Under the pieces are notes generated by a model, which made no database searches, was not told the DNA's origin, and saw only the letters and a program-made list of their open reading frames with translations. From NCBI GenBank assembly GCA_947581615.1, contig CANPVD010000105.1, positions 22,373-86,372 of the forward strand: 64,000 nt of DNA, read 5' to 3'. Source of the stretch: Candidatus Humimonas hydrogenitrophica. Its GTDB lineage: Bacteria; Gemmatimonadota; Gemmatimonadetes; Palauibacterales; Palauibacteraceae. The position numbers were made by a program, and so were the translations under genes. This document shows positions 36,774 to 45,810 of this stretch, piece by piece; position 1 is the first letter of the stretch; each line of letters begins with the position of its first letter.

Positions 36774-39295
36774 GAGGGCTCCTCGGTGTCTGCCTCGGCC
36801 TCGACCTGCTCGGCCAGCTCGCGCACGGCCTCCGGGCCCTCGGCCACCTCCGTCTCGTCGTCCTCGTCACGCTCGACCACCCGGGCCACGTCGACCAGCT
36901 CGTCCCCCTTGTCCAGGCTGACGAGCCGCACCCCCTGGGTGTTGCGCCCGATGACGCGGATCTCGCGGGCGTGCTGACGGTTCACGACCCCGTTGCGGGT
37001 GACCAGCATGAGCTCGTCCTGGTCGGTGACCTCCTTGACGGCCACCACGTGCCCGGTCTTCCCGGTGAGGTGGAGGTTGATGAGTCCCTTCCCGCCCCGG
37101 TGCTGGGTCCGGTACTCGTCCACGTCCGTGCGCTTGCCCATGCCGCGGTCGGTCACGGTGAGCAGGGTGGCGCCGCGGCGGACGATGACCATGCCGACCA
37201 CGTGGTCCGCGTCGGCCAGGTCCACGCCCTTCACCCCCTGCGTGGCCCGGCCGGTCTCTCGGATCTCCCTCTCGGCGAAGCGGATGGCCATGCCGTTCCG
37301 GGTGGCGAGGACGATGTCGTTGGAGCCGTCGGTCATCTGGACGTCGATGAGCCGGTCGCCCTCGACGATGTTGATGGCGTTGACGCCCGGCGCCCGCACG
37401 TTGGAGTAGGCGGCCAGGCTCGTCTTCTTCACCAGGCCGTTCCGGGTGGCGAACACCAGGTACTGGTCCTCGCGGAACTCGCGCACCGGCATCATCGAGG
37501 CGACGGTCTCGTCCTTGTCGATCGACAGAAGGTTGACGATCGGCCGGCCGCGCGCGGTGCGGGACGTCTGCGGGATCTCGTACACCTTGAGCCAGTAGGC
37601 GTGACCGCGGGCCGTGAAGAACATGAGGTAGTCGTGGGTCGAGGCCAGGAAGAGGTGCTCGACCCAGTCCTCGTCCTTGGTCCCCATGCCGGCCACCCCG
37701 CGGCCCCCGCGCCGCTGCTGGCGGTAGACGTCGGGTGCGAGCCGCTTCACGTAGCCCTGACGGCTCACCGTGATGACCATGGGCTCCTCGGCGATGAGGT
37801 CTTCCTCGGTGAAGTCGACCGCCACGTCGACCACGCTCGTCCGACGCTCGTCGCCGTACTTGTCGACCAGCGCACCGAGCTCGCCCTTGATGATGCTCAT
37901 GCGCAGCTCGCGCGAGCCCAGGATGCCCTCCAGGCGCCCGATCTCGGCCCGGACCTCCTCGAGCTCGGCCTCCAGCTTCTCGATCTCGAGGCCCGTGAGG
38001 CGGGCGAGCCGCATGTCGAGGATCGCCTTCGACTGGACCTCGGTGAGCTCGAAGCGCTCGCGCAGGCGGACTCCCGCCTCGTCGGCGTCCGGAGCGGCCC
38101 GAATGATCTCGATCACCTCGTCGATGTTGTCGACGGCGATCTTGAGCCCCTCGAGGACGTGCTCCCGCGCCTTCGCGTTGCGGAGATCGTACTCGCTCCG
38201 GAGCACGACCACCTGGTGGCGATGGTCGATGAAGTGCTGGAGCATCTCCTTGAGGGACATGACCTTTGGAACGCCGTCCGTCAGCGCCAGCATGATCACG
38301 CCGAAGGTGGACTGCATCTGCGTCATCTTGAACAGCTTGTTGAGGACGATGCGGGGCGCAGCGTCCCTCTTGAGCTCGATGACCAACCGGATCCCGTCCC
38401 GGTCCGACTCGTCCCTCAGGTCGGAGATGTCCTGAACCCGCTTGTCGCGGACGAGCCCGGCGATCTGCTCGATGAGGCGGGTCTTGTTGACCATGAAAGG
38501 GATCTCGGAGATGACGATGCGCTCGCCGCCGCGCTCGCGCTCCTCGACTCGAGCCCGGGCGCGCATGACCACCCGGCCGCGGCCCGACTCGTACGCCTCG
38601 CGGATCCCGTCGGAGCCATAGATGAAGCCGCCGGTGGGGAAGTCGGGCCCCCGGACGTGCTGCATGAGGTCGTCCAGGCTGGCGTCCGGATCGTCGATCA
38701 GCGTTTCCAGCGCCCCCACCACCTCGCGCAGGTTGTGGGGAGGGATGTTGGTGGCCATTCCCACCGCGATCCCCGAGGAGCCGTTCACCAGGAGGTTGGG
38801 GAGCCGCGAGGGGAGGACGGTCGGCTCCTGGAGCCGGTCGTCGAAGTTGGGCGCGAAGGTCACCGTCTCCTTGTCGATGTCGGCCAGCATCTCCTGGGCG
38901 ATGGAGGCCAGCCGCGCTTCGGTGTACCGGTAGGCCGCCGCGCTGTCGCCGTCGATGGAGCCGAAGTTCCCCTGCCCGTCCACGAGCGGGTAGCGGAGCG
39001 AGAACTCCTGGACCATCCGCACCAGCGAGTCGTACACGGCCGCGTCGCCGTGGGGGTGGTACTTGCCGAGCACGTCGCCCACCACGGTCGCGCTCTTCTT
39101 ATAGGGCCGGTTGGGGGCCAGCCCCAGCTCCTGCATCGAGTAGAGGATGCGGCGGTGCACGGGCTTGAGGCCGTCCCGAACGTCCGGGAGGGCCCGCTGC
39201 ACGATGACGCTCATCGAGTAGTCGATGAACGACTCGCGCATCTCCTCCTCGAGCAGACGGGGCTCGACGCGCTCGATGTTCTCGGGTGTGCTCAT
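36770..39295 (-). CDS. gyrA: DNA gyrase subunit A
   Basis: 841 residues. Winged-helix and catalytic Tyr in [11 protein letters not shown], tower and coiled-coil regions, then six beta-pinwheel repeats starting with the GyrA box [11 protein letters not shown], which marks gyrase rather than ParC. The quinolone pocket reads [13 protein letters not shown]: alanine replaces the Ser83 of E. coli while Asp87 is kept. An acidic tail ends the protein. ATG at 39295. It heads a six-gene coupled chain; gyrB is not in the window. A 22-base palindrome sits 68-89 bases upstream. Confidence 0.97.
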   Translation of the reverse strand: MSTPENIERVEPRLLEEEMRESFIDYSMSVIVQRALPDVRDGLKPVHRRILYSMQELGLAPNRPYKKSATVVGDVLGKYHPHGDAAVYDSLVRMVQEFSLRYPLVDGQGNFGSIDGDSAAAYRYTEARLASIAQEMLADIDKETVTFAPNFDDRLQEPTVLPSRLPNLLVNGSSGIAVGMATNIPPHNLREVVGALETLIDDPDASLDDLMQHVRGPDFPTGGFIYGSDGIREAYESGRGRVVMRARARVEERERGGERIVISEIPFMVNKTRLIEQIAGLVRDKRVQDISDLRDESDRDGIRLVIELKRDAAPRIVLNKLFKMTQMQSTFGVIMLALTDGVPKVMSLKEMLQHFIDHRHQVVVLRSEYDLRNAKAREHVLEGLKIAVDNIDEVIEIIRAAPDADEAGVRLRERFELTEVQSKAILDMRLARLTGLEIEKLEAELEEVRAEIGRLEGILGSRELRMSIIKGELGALVDKYGDERRTSVVDVAVDFTEEDLIAEEPMVITVSRQGYVKRLAPDVYRQQRRGGRGVAGMGTKDEDWVEHLFLASTHDYLMFFTARGHAYWLKVYEIPQTSRTARGRPIVNLLSIDKDETVASMMPVREFREDQYLVFATRNGLVKKTSLAAYSNVRAPGVNAINIVEGDRLIDVQMTDGSNDIVLATRNGMAIRFAEREIRETGRATQGVKGVDLADADHVVGMVIVRRGATLLTVTDRGMGKRTDVDEYRTQHRGGKGLINLHLTGKTGHVVAVKEVTDQDELMLVTRNGVVNRQHAREIRVIGRNTQGVRLVSLDKGDELVDVARVVERDEDDETEVAEGPEAVRELAEQVEAEADTEEPS

Positions 39296-39362
39296 GTCAC
39301 CTCAAGTGGCGTTGCCTGGTGCCGCGGAGTTCGGGCCCCCTCCATGCGCCCCGCCGGCGCGT

Positions 39363-39384
39363 GCTCTACTTGTACAAGTAGAGC
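39363..39384. promoter_or_regulatory. Perfect 22-bp palindrome upstream of gyrA
   Basis: GCTCTACTTGT is followed at once by its exact complement, with no spacer. It is AT-richer than its surroundings and lies 68 bases before the gyrA start. A loopless palindrome of this size suits binding by a dimeric regulator better than a terminator. No recognised consensus. Confidence 0.5.
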
Positions 39385-39479
39385 GTGCCGGGGGCGCGGA
39401 GCGGCGGTCCGCCGGGGCCCGCTCATAGCCCACTAAATCTACAGGCTCGATACCCCGCAGGCGAACCTCTGAAACGGCT

Positions 39480-39514
39480 GCGGGGGCCGCCGGCCGAACG
39501 GCCGCGACCCCCGC
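39480..39514. terminator. GC-rich hairpin in the gyrA upstream gap
   Basis: GCGGGGG and CCCCCGC close an imperfect stem containing GGCC/GGCC. It lies 60 bases after the amidohydrolase/relic reading frames on the minus strand, and so could end that transcript before gyrA. The rest of the roughly 280-base gap (39296-39573) shows nothing else beyond the palindrome. Confidence 0.4.
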
Positions 39515-39573
39515 GAAAACCTGCCTCCGGCGGGACTCTCCGCCCCCCGGAGATGCTCCCGGACCGGTCCCGC

Positions 39574-39654
39574 TCAGTCCTCGAACTCCCTGAGGATCAT
39601 CTCGAGCTCCTCGCGGTGCCCGGTCTCGTCCACGATGATGTCCTCGAGACTCAG
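39574..39654 (-). pseudogene. 26-codon tail resembling the end of a ferritin-like protein
   Basis: Directly after the amidohydrolase, a short frame beginning with CTG in CTGA encodes SLEDIIVDETGHREELEMIL plus six residues. The D-E-x-x-H spacing is that of the last iron-ligand helix of bacterioferritin/rubrerythrin-like proteins. Third positions are nearly all G or C, as in real genes here. Either a relic left by deletion of the rest of a ferritin gene, or a translated micro-peptide. Confidence 0.35.
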
Positions 39655-41003
39655 CCGCCGTCCGCGCCGTTGCCGCCCTCTCCGCCCCGATACTCGGGCG
39701 GCTGGTCCGCGCGCAGCGTCCGGTAGCGCTCCAGCAGCTCCCGCTGGCGCGAACGGTCCGGCATCACCCGGCCACGAATGATCACGGTCTCGGGCGCCGA
39801 GGAGAGCTCGAACGGGTCGCCCGACCACACCACCACGTCGGCCACCTTGCCGGGCTCCAGCGACCCGTAGCGGTCGTCGATCCCGAAGGCGCGGGCCGGC
39901 TCCAGCGTCACGGCGCGGAGGGCCGCGTCCCAGGGAAGGCCGAAGCGCACCGCATTGCCGGCGTCGAAAGCCAGGTTGCGGACGTTGTGAGCGTCGAAGG
40001 TGCTGATGATCACGGGCACACCGGCCTTCTGGAGGAGCGCCGCGTTGTCGAACCGGGCGCCCAGGTGCGAGAAGTCGGTGGGCGCGTCGGTGAGAGGGTC
40101 GAGCACGACCGGCACGTGGGCCCGGGCGAGCTCACCGGCCACTCTCCAGGCCTCCGCCCCGCCCGTGATCACGAGCCGGAGCCCGTAGTCGTTCGCGATA
40201 CGGAGCACGGCCGAGATGTCGGAGGCCCGGTCCACGCTCACCACCAGCGGCATGGTGCCCGCCAGGACGGGCTGCAGCGCCTCCAGGTCCAGCCTCGATT
40301 CCACCAGCGACCGGGACGCCCCCCGGTCGAACGCGCCCTGGTGCTTTTTCCAGAACCTGGCGTCGTCCAGCGCCTCGCGCAGGCGCAGGGAGGCCTCGCC
40401 GCGGGCGCCCCCCACCGCGGAGGCCGCGCCGGCTCCGTAGCTGGCCATCATGGCCGCCCGCGGCTCGACCAGCATGGCCTCCACGGTCGCTCCCGCCAGA
40501 TCGATCACGGCTCCCTGGCCCGAGATGAGCCCGCCGCGTGGCGCCGTGAGGGCGGTGGTCACGCCGCCCAGGCGGTTGATGGGTATGAGGGTGGAGGCCG
40601 GGTTGATCCCGTCCACCACGTCGAAGGCGGCGGTGACCGGGTCTTCGGACTGCAGGGCGAAGTCGCGCGTGGCGCCCACCGCGCCCACCTCGACCAGGCC
40701 CAGGGTGGTGGAGGCGTCCATGAGACCCGGCGTGACGACCTTGCCGGCGGCGTCGATCCGGCGCGCTCTCTCGGGCACGCGCACGTTCGTGCCCACGGCC
40801 ACGATCTTCCCGTCCCGGATGAGCACCGTGGCGCCCTCCAGCCTGGGACCGGAGACCGGGTAGACGGTGCCGCCCGTGATGGCGATCGTCTGGGCGGCCG
40901 CTGGAGCCGGGGCGGCCAGGGCCGCGGCCATCAGGGCCGTGCCGGCCACCAGCGCCGTCGCGAGCCCGATGGCCCTGCCGGGCGTTCTCCTCGTCGTCGT
41001 CAT
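39651..41003 (-). CDS. Exported amidohydrolase-like protein lacking the HxH metal motif
   Basis: 450 residues. Signal peptide IGLATALVAGTALMAAALAA ending near APAAAQ. The amidohydrolase frame is clear (ITGGTVYPVSGPRLEGATVL, then GSLEPGKVADVVVWSGDPFE), but where an HxH should follow TPGLMD the sequence is ASTTLGLVEVG. The binuclear metal site is therefore broken. It overlaps its catalytic-looking paralogue by ATGA, which suggests a heteromeric pair in the periplasm. Confidence 0.82.
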   Translation of the reverse strand: MTTTRRTPGRAIGLATALVAGTALMAAALAAPAPAAAQTIAITGGTVYPVSGPRLEGATVLIRDGKIVAVGTNVRVPERARRIDAAGKVVTPGLMDASTTLGLVEVGAVGATRDFALQSEDPVTAAFDVVDGINPASTLIPINRLGGVTTALTAPRGGLISGQGAVIDLAGATVEAMLVEPRAAMMASYGAGAASAVGGARGEASLRLREALDDARFWKKHQGAFDRGASRSLVESRLDLEALQPVLAGTMPLVVSVDRASDISAVLRIANDYGLRLVITGGAEAWRVAGELARAHVPVVLDPLTDAPTDFSHLGARFDNAALLQKAGVPVIISTFDAHNVRNLAFDAGNAVRFGLPWDAALRAVTLEPARAFGIDDRYGSLEPGKVADVVVWSGDPFELSSAPETVIIRGRVMPDRSRQRELLERYRTLRADQPPEYRGGEGGNGADGG

Positions 41004-42535
41004 CGGACCCCTCCCTTCGCTCCCTCGAACGTCGCCTCCGGCAGGATGCCGACCTCGAAGTCCGAGGTGGGCTGAAGCTCCTTTTGCTTGCGGTCGTAGA
41101 TCAACGCGCCATCGATGAAGACCTGGTCCGCGCGCGTGTAGACGCTGAACGGGTCGCCCGACCACACCGTCACGTCCGCGTTCTTGCCCTTCTCGAGCGT
41201 GCCCACCCGGTCCTGGATGCCCAGAGCCCAGGCCGGCTCGGCGGTGATCCAGCGCAGCGCCTCGTTCCGGCTCACCTCGATGCCGGCCTCACGGCCCGCG
41301 TACATGGCGCGAGCGGCGTTCTGGTTCATGAGCTGCACGCCCATGTCGTCGTCGGTGTGCAGGATGGCATGCACTCCGGCCTGGCTGACCAGGGCCAGGT
41401 TCTGCTCGATCCCGTCGAACGCCTCCATCTTGAAGCCCCACCAGTTGAACCACAGGGCGGCGCCGATCGAGTCGCGGGCCAGGATGTCGCGGATCTTGTA
41501 CGCCTCCACGCCGTGGTGGAAGGCGCGGATGTGGAAGCCGAACTCGTGCGAGAGGTTGATCATCTGGACCATCTCGTCGGCCCGGTAGCAGTGGATCTGC
41601 GGGAACAGGTGGCCGCGCAGCACCTCGGCCAGCGTCTCCAGGCCCAGGTCGCGGGCGGGCGGGTCGCCCTTCCGGCCCCCCTCGATCCACGCGTCCCATT
41701 TCTCCCGGTAGGCCTTCGCCCTGATGAAGGCCTCCCGGTAGCCGGCCACGTTGCCCATGCGGGTGGAGGGGAAGCGGCCGCGGCTGCCGTACACGCGCTT
41801 GGGGTTCTCGCCGCACGCCATCTTGAGGGCCATGGGGGCGCCCGGGAACATCATGTCCTGGACGCTCCGCCCGGGCACCAGCTTCAGCGTGATCCCGCGT
41901 CCCCCGATCAGGTTGGCGCTGCCCGGCAGCACCTCGACCGTGGTCACGCCGGCCGCGAGGGCGCGCGTGAAGGAGGGGTCCTGGGGCCACACCGAGTGCT
42001 CCGCCCACACCTGCGGAGTGGTCGGGCTGGTGGCCTCGTTGCCGTCCGAGTGGGCCTGGACGCCCGGGTCCGGGTAGTCGCCCATGTGGGAGTGGACGTC
42101 GATGATCCCCGGGGTCACGTACCGGCCGCTCGCGTCGATCACCATCGCGCCGGCGGGGGCCGTCAGGCCCTTCCCCACGGCGACGATCTCGCCGTTCTCC
42201 AGGAGCACGTCGCCGCCCTGGATCGTCTGCCCCGTGGCGGTCATGACCGTGCCGCCCCTGATCAGGGTCGGCTTCGCGGGCAGGGGCCGGTAGGTGGAGC
42301 GCCACGCCCCGTTCGGCATCCCGTACAGCAGGTCGCGCGTGTCGGTAGTGTCGGTCCCCTCGGCCGCCACGGGGACCGTTCCCACCGCCGACGTGCCGCC
42401 CACGTCCCGCGCCTCGACGCCGACGGCGCCGGAAGGGTTCGCCGCGCCCGCGGTGGCGCACGCGGCCGCCAGCCAGGCGCAGCCCACCAGCAGGGCGGCG
42501 CGCGGGACGGCCGGGCTCGATGCTCGATTCCTCAT
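41000..42535 (-). CDS. Lipoprotein amidohydrolase with intact metal site
   Basis: 511 residues. Lipoprotein signal with WLAAAC lipobox. TPGIIDVHSHMG carries HxH, further histidines lie in FPQIHCYRAD and FHIRAFHHG, and the late Asp in AILHTDDDMG. Likely a periplasmic dipeptidase or imidazolonepropionase-like hydrolase; substrate unknown. ATG at 42535 has GAGAGGAG upstream. Coupled to the metal-motif-less paralogue. Confidence 0.86.
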   Translation of the reverse strand: MRNRASSPAVPRAALLVGCAWLAAACATAGAANPSGAVGVEARDVGGTSAVGTVPVAAEGTDTTDTRDLLYGMPNGAWRSTYRPLPAKPTLIRGGTVMTATGQTIQGGDVLLENGEIVAVGKGLTAPAGAMVIDASGRYVTPGIIDVHSHMGDYPDPGVQAHSDGNEATSPTTPQVWAEHSVWPQDPSFTRALAAGVTTVEVLPGSANLIGGRGITLKLVPGRSVQDMMFPGAPMALKMACGENPKRVYGSRGRFPSTRMGNVAGYREAFIRAKAYREKWDAWIEGGRKGDPPARDLGLETLAEVLRGHLFPQIHCYRADEMVQMINLSHEFGFHIRAFHHGVEAYKIRDILARDSIGAALWFNWWGFKMEAFDGIEQNLALVSQAGVHAILHTDDDMGVQLMNQNAARAMYAGREAGIEVSRNEALRWITAEPAWALGIQDRVGTLEKGKNADVTVWSGDPFSVYTRADQVFIDGALIYDRKQKELQPTSDFEVGILPEATFEGAKGGVR

Positions 42536-42631
42536 GGGCTCTCCTCTCGAGTGATCGTTCCGGCCGGACCCCGATCGGCGCCGGCCCAAGGTATCGGCGC
42601 CCCCCGGGGGCGCCGTGCCGTGAAGGCGGCC

Positions 42632-43687
42632 TCAGGCGGCCACCCGGTAGTCCCTCAGCTCCTCGCGTCCGGTCGCGTCGAGCTCGGCCCGGATCTCCTG
42701 GCGGGCGCCGGGCGCCCCCACGGCCACCAGGACGTACGCGCCGGGCCACCGGCCGAGCTCGTCCGGAGACAGGACCGGGAGCCCGTGGATCTCCTGACCC
42801 AGCTTCCTGGGGTCCACGTCGATGAACGCGCACGGGGCGCGTCCCTGTCGGGCCAGCTCCACGGCCAGCGGCTTCCCCACCCGGCCCGCTCCCCACACCA
42901 GGAGGGCGCGGCCCTCGGGCAGCTCGCCGCGGACCAGGAAGTGCACCTTGCAGCGGCGGAACGCGTCGGGCGCGTACGCGCCGGAGACCCTGGACAGCCG
43001 CCCCGGGCGCACCCTCCAGCGGAGGAGCGTGTCGGGAACCACGTCGGCCCGCATCCCCGCCCGGTACAGCCGGAGCAGGAGGTCGTAGTCCTCCGGCCAG
43101 CCCTCGTCACGATAACCGCCCAGGGCCCGCAGCGCGGAGGCCCGGATCATCAGCGTAGGATGGGCGATCGGGCACTCCACGAACAGGTCCCGGAGGAGCG
43201 CCGCCGGTCCGGACAGGCCGTTGAGCCACGCCTGGTAACGGTGGTAGCCCATGCCGACCCGGGAGGAAGGGAAGAGCTCGACCCGCGTGCCGCACGCGGC
43301 CAGGCCCGGACGGCCCGACAGGAAGTCGGCCTGGCGCTCCAGCCTGGAGGGGAGCGCCACGTCGTCGGCGTCCATGCGCGCCAGCAGGGGGGCGCGGGCC
43401 GCGACCGCGGCGCTCCGGAGCGCCGCGACCAACCCCTCGCCGCCCCCGCTCCCGGCGGAGAGGACGCGCACGCGGGCGTCACGCTCCGACCACGCCTCCA
43501 GGAGGCCCGCCGTGCCGTCCGAGGAGCCGTCGTCCACGGCCACGACCTCGAAGTCGTCCAGCGTCTGCGCCTCGAGGCTGGCGGCGGCCTCGGGGAGCCA
43601 GGCCGCGGCGTCGCGGCAGGGCAGGAGAACCGAGACGCGCGGGCGGGCCGCGCCTCCGTCCCGGCGTGGCCCGCGGCCCTCGCTCAG
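42632..43687 (-). CDS. Family 2 glycosyltransferase with C-terminal Rossmann domain
   Basis: About 351 residues. PRVSVLLPCRDAAAWLPEA, then VVAVDDGSSDGT and LLARMDADDVALP give the GT-A fold with its metal DxD. After about residue 240, LLVWGAGRVGKPLAVELA begins a dinucleotide-type Rossmann segment ending in VLVAVGAPGAR. The GT2-Rossmann join is seen in some surface-polysaccharide enzymes. No ATG, GTG or TTG precedes the first strand; the likely start is CTG at 43687, in CTGA with the M16 stop and with GGGGAAGG seven bases upstream. Its role beside peptidases is unclear. Confidence 0.8.
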   Translation of the reverse strand: MSEGRGPRRDGGAARPRVSVLLPCRDAAAWLPEAAASLEAQTLDDFEVVAVDDGSSDGTAGLLEAWSERDARVRVLSAGSGGGEGLVAALRSAAVAARAPLLARMDADDVALPSRLERQADFLSGRPGLAACGTRVELFPSSRVGMGYHRYQAWLNGLSGPAALLRDLFVECPIAHPTLMIRASALRALGGYRDEGWPEDYDLLLRLYRAGMRADVVPDTLLRWRVRPGRLSRVSGAYAPDAFRRCKVHFLVRGELPEGRALLVWGAGRVGKPLAVELARQGRAPCAFIDVDPRKLGQEIHGLPVLSPDELGRWPGAYVLVAVGAPGARQEIRAELDATGREELRDYRVAA

Positions 43688-45810
43688 CTCCCGGCCTTCC
43701 CCGCCTCGCCGGCCTTCGTGAGCTCGAGCGTGACCGGCCGGCCCTCGAACTCCTCCTTGACCAGCAGGTGGGGCGCCTCCTTCGTGACGTAGAACAGGAT
43801 CTTCTGCCCCGCCTGGCCCGTCACTTCCACCGTGTAGACCTGGTAGGTGCCGGCCGGGACGGTCACGCTGTCCGCGCCCGTCACCTTCGCCGAGAGCTGC
43901 TGGACCCCCTGCCCCGCGGCGTAGATGGGGACCTGGAGGTCGAAGCCGTCCGCCAGCGGACTGGCGAGCACGATGGCCACCGAGGCGCTCCCGTCCAGCG
44001 TCCCGTCCGGAAGGTCGGTGTCGATCTTCTGCTCCCTGGTCTGTCCCTGCGGGGTGGGCAGCGTCGCCGTGCCGGTCACGTGGCCGGACGCGTAGTGGAG
44101 GTCCGTGGACGCGGGACCGCCCTGCTCGGCCGCCGAGATCGGGGTGAGGTCGCCCTGGAACACGTAGGTTCCCGTCTGGCTGCCCATGGGGGCCTGGAGC
44201 TTCTCCTCCAGTTTCCAGCTCCCGGCCTGGTCGCCCTCGCCGTAGGTCAGGGTGTAGCTCCCGAAGGACTTCCCCTGGACCATGAGCTCGTAGTCGAACG
44301 TGCCCGCGCGGGCCCGGGTGGCGTCCAGCTTCACCGCGGAGCGCTTCACCGCCAGGTCGGAGGGCTGCAGCGGCTTGCCCTCCACGTCCTGCAGGCGCAC
44401 GGGGGCGATGGCCCTCAGCGTCTCGTACAGCTTGGCGGCGTCACCGACCACCACGATGTCCAGGCTGTCGGGGTGAAGGTACTCCCGGGCCACCCGCTGC
44501 ACGTCGGCCGCAGTCACGGCCGCCACCCTGGAACGGTAGCTCTCCAGGTAGCCGATCCCGAGGCCGCGCAGGAGGACGTCCGCTACCTGCGAGGCCACCT
44601 GCTCGGGCGTCTCGATCGCGATCGGGAAGTGCCCGGTGAGGTAGTCCTCGGCCGTCTGGACCTCCGAGTCCGGCACCGTCTGCGTCCGCATGCGCCGGAT
44701 CTGGTGCAGCATCTCGTTCACCGAGCTGTCTGTGACCGGCGTCCTCACCTCGGCCGTCGCCACGAAGTAGCCCCTGTCGCGGGGGCTCGTGATCTGGCTG
44801 TAGGCCCCGTACGTCCAGCCCTTCTGCTCGCGCAGGATGAGGAAGAGCCGGGCGTTGGCCCCGCCGCCCAGGATCCGGTTCATCACGTCGAGCGGGATCG
44901 CGTCGGGGTTGTCGGGCCGAATGGCCAGGTTCCCCATCCAGATCTCCGACTGCACCGAGCCGGGCCGGTTGATGAGGGTGATCGAGGTCGGGCCCGGCGC
45001 CGGCGGCGACGGCGAGGTGGCCCGGGCGGGCGCCGTGCCGCTCCAGGCGCCGAAGTACTGCTCGGCGGCCCGGCGCGCCGCCGCCAGGTCGATGTCGCCG
45101 GCGAACACCAGCAGAGCGCCCGACGGGACGTACCGCTCCGCATGGAACGCCTCGAGGTCCTTGCGCGTGATGGCCTTGACGCTGGCCGGCGTCTCCGCCC
45201 GGGCGTAGGGGTGGTCGCCGTACAACTCCTTCGAGAACTGGCGCCCGGCCAGGATCGAGGGCTGCGTGAGCTGGACCTGGAGCCCGGAGAGCTCGCGCTT
45301 GCGCATGGTCTCCAGCTGATCCGTCGGGAAGATCGGCTCGCGGACCACGTCCGCGAACACGTCGAGCACGGTGGGCAGGTGCCGCGTGAGCGTCGTGGCG
45401 GACACGTAGGTGAAGTCGTCGTCCGCCCCCTCGTTCAAGGAGGCGCCGACCCCCTCCACCGTTGACGCGATCTGGTCCGCGCTGCGCGTCTTCGTCCCCT
45501 TGTCGATGAGGGAGGCGGTCATGCTGGCCAGACCGGCCTCGCCCTTCGGATCGACCGTGCCGCCGGCCGGCAGGTAGAGCCGCACCGAGACGACCGGCTG
45601 CTCGTGGTTCTCGACGACCACCAGCTGGAGGCCGTTGGCGAGGGTGTCTCGCCCCACGGCCGGGAAGTGCACCGGCCTGGGCTGGAGGGGCGGCGGCGCC
45701 TTGGAGGGGAAGCCCTGCTGGGCCATGAGCCCGGCCGGGACCGCCAGGAGACCCGCCATCCCCAGGAGGAGCAGCGAGGCGAGGACCGGGGTTCGACGTG
45801 CGGCGTTCAT
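43684..45810 (-). CDS. M16 peptidase-like partner without HxxEH, plus DUF3108-like domain
   Basis: 708 residues with a signal peptide. M16 fold halves are visible (LANGLQLVVVENHEQPVVSV and NRPGSVQSEIWMGNLAI), but the zinc motif is replaced: after PKGEAG the sequence is LASMTASLID instead of the HxxEH helix. The last 220 residues (GTFDYELMVQGKSFGSYTLT onward) resemble the periplasmic DUF3108 beta domain. As in mitochondrial MPP and some bacterial pairs, it should be the non-catalytic subunit. Starts in ATGA with the catalytic gene. Confidence 0.85.
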   Translation of the reverse strand: MNAARRTPVLASLLLLGMAGLLAVPAGLMAQQGFPSKAPPPLQPRPVHFPAVGRDTLANGLQLVVVENHEQPVVSVRLYLPAGGTVDPKGEAGLASMTASLIDKGTKTRSADQIASTVEGVGASLNEGADDDFTYVSATTLTRHLPTVLDVFADVVREPIFPTDQLETMRKRELSGLQVQLTQPSILAGRQFSKELYGDHPYARAETPASVKAITRKDLEAFHAERYVPSGALLVFAGDIDLAAARRAAEQYFGAWSGTAPARATSPSPPAPGPTSITLINRPGSVQSEIWMGNLAIRPDNPDAIPLDVMNRILGGGANARLFLILREQKGWTYGAYSQITSPRDRGYFVATAEVRTPVTDSSVNEMLHQIRRMRTQTVPDSEVQTAEDYLTGHFPIAIETPEQVASQVADVLLRGLGIGYLESYRSRVAAVTAADVQRVAREYLHPDSLDIVVVGDAAKLYETLRAIAPVRLQDVEGKPLQPSDLAVKRSAVKLDATRARAGTFDYELMVQGKSFGSYTLTYGEGDQAGSWKLEEKLQAPMGSQTGTYVFQGDLTPISAAEQGGPASTDLHYASGHVTGTATLPTPQGQTREQKIDTDLPDGTLDGSASVAIVLASPLADGFDLQVPIYAAGQGVQQLSAKVTGADSVTVPAGTYQVYTVEVTGQAGQKILFYVTKEAPHLLVKEEFEGRPVTLELTKAGEAGKAGS

